DNA from: Deltaproteobacteria bacterium
GTDB lineage: Bacteria; Desulfobacterota; Binatia; DP-6
DNA: 17,963 nucleotides
Reading direction: 5' to 3'
Assembly: GCA_005879205.1 (NCBI GenBank)
Contig: VBLD01000109.1
Coordinates: 2,459-20,421 of the forward strand
This document shows, piece after piece, positions 14,659 to 17,963 of this stretch. A program made the position numbers and the translations under genes. Numbering within the stretch: the first letter of the stretch is position 1; the number at the start of each line of letters is the position of its first letter. A model generated the notes under the pieces. That model saw nothing but the letters and a program-made list of their open reading frames with translations. It had not been told where the DNA came from and did not search any database.

Positions 14659-16356
14659 GCCGTGCGTCGGTGGGGTCGGTCCCGGGGCCGGCGCGGGGGT
14701 GAGACGCCCCGACGGCGGCGCGACCAGCAGCAGGTGGCCGCGGCCGAGCTGCTCGGCGCGGCTCGCCGCGAGCGGACGGAGCGGACGGCCGGTGGCATCC
14801 CGATAGCGACGCCATTCGTCCTCCCAGAGCAGAAGATGCGGCGCGGCCGCGTCCGCGTCCGCGGGCGGCCAGCGCCGAAGCTCGCGTGGCGCGTAGAAGC
14901 GGAGCGCGGGATCGGGCGGGAAGAACGCATACAGCGGAGCACCCGCCGGCACGACCCGATCGACGCGGCCCATGAACGCGCGGAGGCTCTGCGGCTTGGC
15001 GATCGCTGGATGGAACCAGGTGTTGAACGCGGCCGTCCAGGCGACCGCGAGCATGGCCAGGACGTGGACGAGCCGCCGCCAGCGCCCGCGCCGGGCCGCC
15101 CGGTCGGCGACCAGCCCGGCGACGGCGCTCGCGAGCGCGAGCAGCACCAGCACCGGAGCGGCCCGCCGCGCGGCCTTTGCGAAGGCGGCGACACCCAGCG
15201 CGTCCACCGGTCGGAGCCACTGCCGGAGCAGCGGGCTCGGATCGAAGCCGAGGGCCAGCGCGACGGCGAGCGCGCCGAGCACGACGAGCGCGGGCGCGTA
15301 GAGGCGGGCGCCGGCGCGGGCGACCCGTACGGCCGCTCCCTCGGAGGGTGCCGCGACGACGCCGGAGGAGACCAGCAGCGCGACGGCCGGATAGACGGGC
15401 AGCAGGTAGACGCTCCGCTTCGATGCCGCGAACGAGAAGAAGACGAGCCCCGTGCCTACCCAGGCCTCGGCGAGACTGGCGACGGCCGTCCGCGCCCGCC
15501 CGAGGGAGACGACCGCAAGCGGCAGGAGGGGCGTCCACGGCAGCAGTCCGACCAGCGCGAGCGACAGGAGGTAGCCGGCGCCGTGCTGGTGGCCCGTCTC
15601 CGCGTCCGGGTCGAGGTACCGGAACCAGTTCTCGCGGGCCATGGTGGCGACGAACGCCGACCCTTCGCGGCTGAACGCCACCACGTACCAGCAGCCGGCT
15701 ACCAGCAGGGCCGCCCCGAGCGCGGCCGGGGCGCCCAGCCGGCGCGGCAGGCTCCGGTCGCGGCGGGCAAGCGCGAGCACCCCCGCCGCCAGCCCCGGCA
15801 GCACGATGGCCACCGGTCCCTTGGCGAGGGCGCCGACGGTTGCACCCGCCGCGGCGAGCACCGTCCGTCGGCGACCGCCGCCACGGAGCGCGAGTACCCA
15901 CGCCGCCAGCACCGCGGTGAGCGAGGCGGCGAGCGCCATGTCGACGCGCGCGCTGGTCGCCGCCCGCGCCCACTCGAAGCTGGTGGCGAGGACCAGTGCG
16001 GCCGGCAGTCCGGCCGTGGGCCCGAAGGCCGCGCGCGCCGTGGCCCAGGTGCCGAGCACCGCCGCGGCGCCGAACGCCGCCGACGGTAGTCGGAGGGCCA
16101 GCTCAGGCCGGGCGGGCAACGCCGCGAGCGCCGGGGCGGCAGCCCAGTAATAGAGCGGCGGCTTGCGCGCCGGCTCGTCGTCCGGCCGCACCGGAACGAG
16201 CCACTGGCCGGTGCGGAGCATCTCCTGCACGACGAGGCCCTCGCGCGGCTCGCCGCGCGTGTAGAACGGAACGCGTGACGCACCCGTGAGCGACAGGGCG
16301 GCGCATGCGGCCAGCACGACGAGCGCTTCGCGCCCGGCCGTCACGAGCAATTGCAC
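14401..16356 (-). CDS. Second GT83/PMT-type membrane glycosyltransferase
   Basis: 651 aa as an open frame from GTG 16356. The first loop reads TRGEPREGLVVQEMLRTGQW then PARKPPLYYWAAAPALAAL, the glycosyltransferase-39/83 signature; later stretches ARVDMALAASL, LAKGPVAIVLPGLAAG and FFSFAASKRSVYLLPVYPAVA are also typical. About ten to twelve membrane helices are followed by a soluble tail with LYAFFPPDPALRFYAPREL. Family similarity ends near HLLLVAPPSGRL (about 14700). The in-frame stop only comes at 14401-14403, inside the antisense of the barrel gene. Two other frames stop at 14633 and 14646, so a 3' frameshift may have removed the true stop. It likely transfers a sugar from a polyprenyl carrier to a lipid. 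It diverges from the methyltransferase across 32 bp. Confidence 0.8.
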   Translation of the reverse strand: MQLLVTAGREALVVLAACAALSLTGASRVPFYTRGEPREGLVVQEMLRTGQWLVPVRPDDEPARKPPLYYWAAAPALAALPARPELALRLPSAAFGAAAVLGTWATARAAFGPTAGLPAALVLATSFEWARAATSARVDMALAASLTAVLAAWVLALRGGGRRRTVLAAAGATVGALAKGPVAIVLPGLAAGVLALARRDRSLPRRLGAPAALGAALLVAGCWYVVAFSREGSAFVATMARENWFRYLDPDAETGHQHGAGYLLSLALVGLLPWTPLLPLAVVSLGRARTAVASLAEAWVGTGLVFFSFAASKRSVYLLPVYPAVALLVSSGVVAAPSEGAAVRVARAGARLYAPALVVLGALAVALALGFDPSPLLRQWLRPVDALGVAAFAKAARRAAPVLVLLALASAVAGLVADRAARRGRWRRLVHVLAMLAVAWTAAFNTWFHPAIAKPQSLRAFMGRVDRVVPAGAPLYAFFPPDPALRFYAPRELRRWPPADADAAAPHLLLWEDEWRRYRDATGRPLRPLAASRAEQLGRGHLLLVAPPSGRLTPAPAPGPTPPTHGSERVVDAGEDRRALIAAADVDEAHDLWPHHAAKAETVDHVQVRDRRVGHPPEHLARLEKRGQLELRVHAEHLALPDPGAEFGGSE

Positions 16357-16370
16357 GCGGCCCGGGCCGC
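16357..16370. promoter_or_regulatory. 14-bp perfect palindrome in a 32-bp divergent gap
   Basis: GCGGCCCGGGCCGC reads the same on both strands and fills nearly half of the gap between the GT83 start (16356) and the methyltransferase start (16389). Its place suggests a shared operator, but in GC-rich DNA such palindromes arise easily; the gap is too short for two normal promoters. Confidence 0.35.
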
Positions 16371-16388
16371 TGTTAGCGTTCGTCGGTC

Positions 16389-17045
16389 ATGCAACCGGCG
16401 ACCGTCGACTACGACGCCCGCTGGGGCTACCGCCACCTCGACGCGCGTCGCTACGAGCGCCGCCGCTACGGTGGCGTGATCCGCCGGCTGAACCATTGGC
16501 TCCTCGAGCGGGCGCTCGGCCGTGCGCTCGCGGGCATCGGCCGGGATGCTCTGGTCCTGGACGCCCCGTGCGGCACCGGCATTCTCGGTCCATTCCTCGC
16601 TCGCCGCGGGCTGCGCCGCGTCGGGGCCGACATCTCGCCCGCCATGCTCGCCGTCGCCCGCGACCGCGACGGCGCGCTCGGTCACGTGCGCGCCGACCTC
16701 GAGCTGCCGCCGCTCCGGCCTGGCAGCGTCGACGCCGTCGTCTGCACGCGCTTCCTGATGCACCTGCCGCCCGTCAGCCGACCGCGCGTGCTCGGTACGC
16801 TCGCCGCGCTCGCGCGCGGCCCGCTCGTCGCCACCGTCTGTCACCCTTACACGCTGAAGAGCCTCGGACGCGCGATCCGCCGCGTGCTCGGCGGGCGGGC
16901 CAAGCGGAGCCCGCGGCTCACGCGTCGCGCGCTCGCCGCGGAGATCGATGCGGCCGGCCTCGAGCTCGGACGGGTGATCCCGGTGATGCCGCTCCTCTCG
17001 GAAGTGTGGGTCGTCGTGATGCGCAAGCCCGGCAGCACGAGCTAG
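16389..17045 (+). CDS. Class I SAM-dependent methyltransferase
   Basis: 218 aa from ATG 16389. SAM-binding motif I is VLDAPCGTGILGPFLA (56-71), the acidic residue at the end of strand 2 is in GADISPAML, and the motif after strand 4 is DAVVCTRFLMHLPP, as in Methyltransf_11 proteins. It starts with basic and aromatic residues and an RRLNHWLLERALGRAL helix that may contact a membrane, fitting a lipid or polyprenyl-type substrate, though this is not shown. Substrate unknown. It diverges from the GT83 gene and precedes the enolase start by 22 bp on the same strand, so it may be cotranscribed with it. Confidence 0.82.
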   Translation: MQPATVDYDARWGYRHLDARRYERRRYGGVIRRLNHWLLERALGRALAGIGRDALVLDAPCGTGILGPFLARRGLRRVGADISPAMLAVARDRDGALGHVRADLELPPLRPGSVDAVVCTRFLMHLPPVSRPRVLGTLAALARGPLVATVCHPYTLKSLGRAIRRVLGGRAKRSPRLTRRALAAEIDAAGLELGRVIPVMPLLSEVWVVVMRKPGSTS

Positions 17046-17054
17046 CAGCCGGCT

Positions 17055-17061
17055 GGAGGGG
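17055..17061 (+). promoter_or_regulatory. Ribosome binding site of the enolase gene
   Basis: GGAGGGG lies 6 nt before ATG 17068 and selects this ATG over an out-of-frame ATG at 17063. Confidence 0.55.
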
Positions 17062-17067
17062 AATGCA

Positions 17068-17328
17068 ATGGCAGCGATCGAAACGGTCTCCGGGCGCGAG
17101 ATTCTCGACTCGCGCGGGTTTCCCACCGTCGAGGCGACCGTGACGCTCGCCGGTGGCGCGCACGGCACGGCCGCCGTGCCGTCGGGCGCGTCCACGGGTC
17201 AGCGCGAGGCCGTCGAGCTGCGCGACCGGGACGCCAAGCGCTACGGCGGCAAAGGCGTGCTCCGCGCCGTCGCCAACGTGCGCGACGTGATCGCGCCCGC
17301 GCTGACGGGCCGCGACGCCGCCGATCAG
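17068..17328 (+). pseudogene. eno: Enolase, N-terminal 87 codons, broken by an inversion junction
   Basis: From ATG 17068 the first 87 codons match enolase: IETVSGREILDSRGFPTVEA, the flexible substrate loop AVPSGASTGQREAVELRD, and KRYGGKGVLRAV up to GRDAADQ. After GATCAG (17323-17328) the plus frame stays open but loses all similarity, because the DNA is now the antisense of another enolase copy. Enolase interconverts 2-phosphoglycerate and PEP in glycolysis, so it also supplies the PEP used by the mutase at 1011. All metal ligands and the catalytic lysine of the C-terminal barrel are missing from this copy. Confidence 0.85.
17237..17328 (+). repeat. eno: Left arm of enolase inverted repeat
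   Basis: This arm is the reverse complement of 17872-17963 with about 8 mismatches in 92 bases, and the outer 44 bases (17237-17280 against 17920-17963) are identical. The arms face each other about 540 bp apart. The window ends exactly inside this repeat. Confidence 0.8.
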
Positions 17329-17963
17329 GTCGTCGGCCGAGCGCCGCATCCCCCCGGACTTCCGGAACACGTAGCCGTCGTCGTCCGCCAGCTCGCTCGC
17401 CGCCGCGTCGAGGGCGAGGGAGCAGGTGCGGCCGGGTGCGAGCCCGGCGTGCTCGATCGCCTCCACCAGCAGGTCGAGCGCTTCCTCGTGCGAGCGGAGC
17501 GAGGGCGCGAACCCGCCTTCGTCGCCCACCGCGGTCGAGAGCCCGCGGCCGTCGAGGAGCGCGCGCAGGGCATGGTAGACCTCGACACCCTGGCGGATCG
17601 CCTCGGGGAACGACGACGCCCCGTGCGGCACGATCATGAACTCCTGGAAGTCGAGCGGGTTGGGGGCGTGCCGGCCGCCGTTGATGACGTTCATCAGCGG
17701 GACGGGGAGAAGCCTGGCACCGTCCCCGCCGAGCGCACGGTAGAGGGGCTCACGGCGCGCGGCCGCCGACGCCCGCGCCACGGCGAGCGAGACGGCGAGC
17801 AGCGCATTGGCTCCGAGCCGAGCCTTGTTGTCGGTCCCGTCGAGCGCGACGAGCGCGGCGTCGATCGCCGCCTGGTCGCCGGCGTCGCGGCCGGCGAGCG
17901 CGGGCCCAATCACGTCGCACACGTTGGCGACGGCGCGGAGCACGCCTTTGCCGCCGTAGCGCT
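17323..17963 (-). pseudogene. eno: Enolase middle segment in inverted orientation (N-terminus off the right edge, C-terminus lost at the junction)
   Basis: Reading leftward from the window end: RYGGKGVLRAVANVCDVIGP, LDGTDNKARLGANALLAVSL, VPLMNVINGGRHAPNPLDFQ, EFMIVPHGA, TAVGDEGGFAPSLRS, and LALDAAASELADDDGYVFRK, up to RSADDLI at 17323. This corresponds roughly to residues 56-275 of the usual 430, so it carries the INGG-HA, QEF, DEGG and LDAAASE elements but not the rest of the barrel or the catalytic lysines. It is not a copy of the plus fragment: where they overlap they differ at about 8 of 92 bases. It runs into antisense enolase and methyltransferase sequence and stops at 16918. Confidence 0.85.
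17872..17963 (-). repeat. eno: Right arm of enolase inverted repeat
   Basis: Partner of the arm at 17237-17328. It ends at the window boundary with AGCGCT, itself self-complementary. Because the right edge may be a contig end, the repeat could continue beyond it. Confidence 0.8.

Noticed and set aside
14662..16089. 475-codon plus-strand frame opposite the second GT83 gene
   Set aside because: Arg/Gly/Glu-rich shadow of a membrane protein gene, with no hydrophobic segments or motifs of its own.
16918..17943. 341-codon minus frame starting as enolase and ending as unknown protein
   Set aside because: Not a natural fusion: after DDLI at 17323 it reads antisense through the other enolase and the methyltransferase gene.
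1..17963. tRNA, rRNA, CRISPR, insertion sequence or integrase
   Set aside because: I looked on both strands and saw no cloverleaf, ribosomal RNA, regularly spaced repeat or transposase motif. The only extended repeat is the enolase inverted pair.

Overview
This is an 18 kb, very GC-rich window with densely packed, often overlapping genes. It suggests a Gram-negative, hopanoid-making bacterium: there is a hopanoid radical-SAM gene, an Omp85-type outer-membrane barrel, and two ArnT-like lipid glycosyltransferases. I see no rRNA, tRNA, CRISPR array, insertion sequence or phage gene. The lineage cannot be fixed from the sequence; deep-branching high-GC phyla of the deltaproteobacterial, Binatota or Rokubacteria type would fit, but that is only a guess.

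Left part (1-6594). A partial hpnJ (hopanoid cyclitol-ether branch) reads leftward. Diverging from it across about 210 bp, which hold an 18-bp perfect palindrome, is a six-gene, translationally coupled phosphonate operon. Its genes are: PEP mutase fused to a C-terminal nucleotidyltransferase-like domain; the two halves of a split phosphonopyruvate decarboxylase; a 2-aminoethylphosphonate (AEP) aminotransferase; a PntC-like cytidylyltransferase; and a CDP-alcohol phosphatidyltransferase with an extra N-terminal domain. Together they predict PEP -> phosphonopyruvate -> phosphonoacetaldehyde -> AEP -> CMP-AEP -> AEP attached to a lipid or other alcohol, that is, a phosphonolipid-type product. The PEP mutase has a non-standard active-site loop, and the operon carries three nucleotidyltransferase-like domains, of which only one has the full signature.

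Middle part (6599-13450). On the minus strand is an operon of DegT aminotransferase, ArnC/DPM-like glycosyltransferase, Gfo/Idh/MocA oxidoreductase (frameshifted), HpnL-type membrane flippase-like protein and aldo/keto reductase. It is divergent from an ArnT-like GT83 glycosyltransferase, also frameshifted near its C-terminus. This looks like an Arn-like module: make an amino sugar, load it on polyprenyl phosphate, flip it, and transfer it to a lipid.

Right part (13411-17963). An Omp85/D15-like beta-barrel gene is followed by a second GT83-like gene on the minus strand, whose open frame runs about 260 bp into the antisense of the barrel gene. Then comes a divergent SAM methyltransferase. Finally there is the start of an enolase gene that breaks after 87 codons into an inverted, slightly different enolase fragment reading the other way. 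That fold-back is either an assembly chimera or a real inversion; no intact enolase is present.
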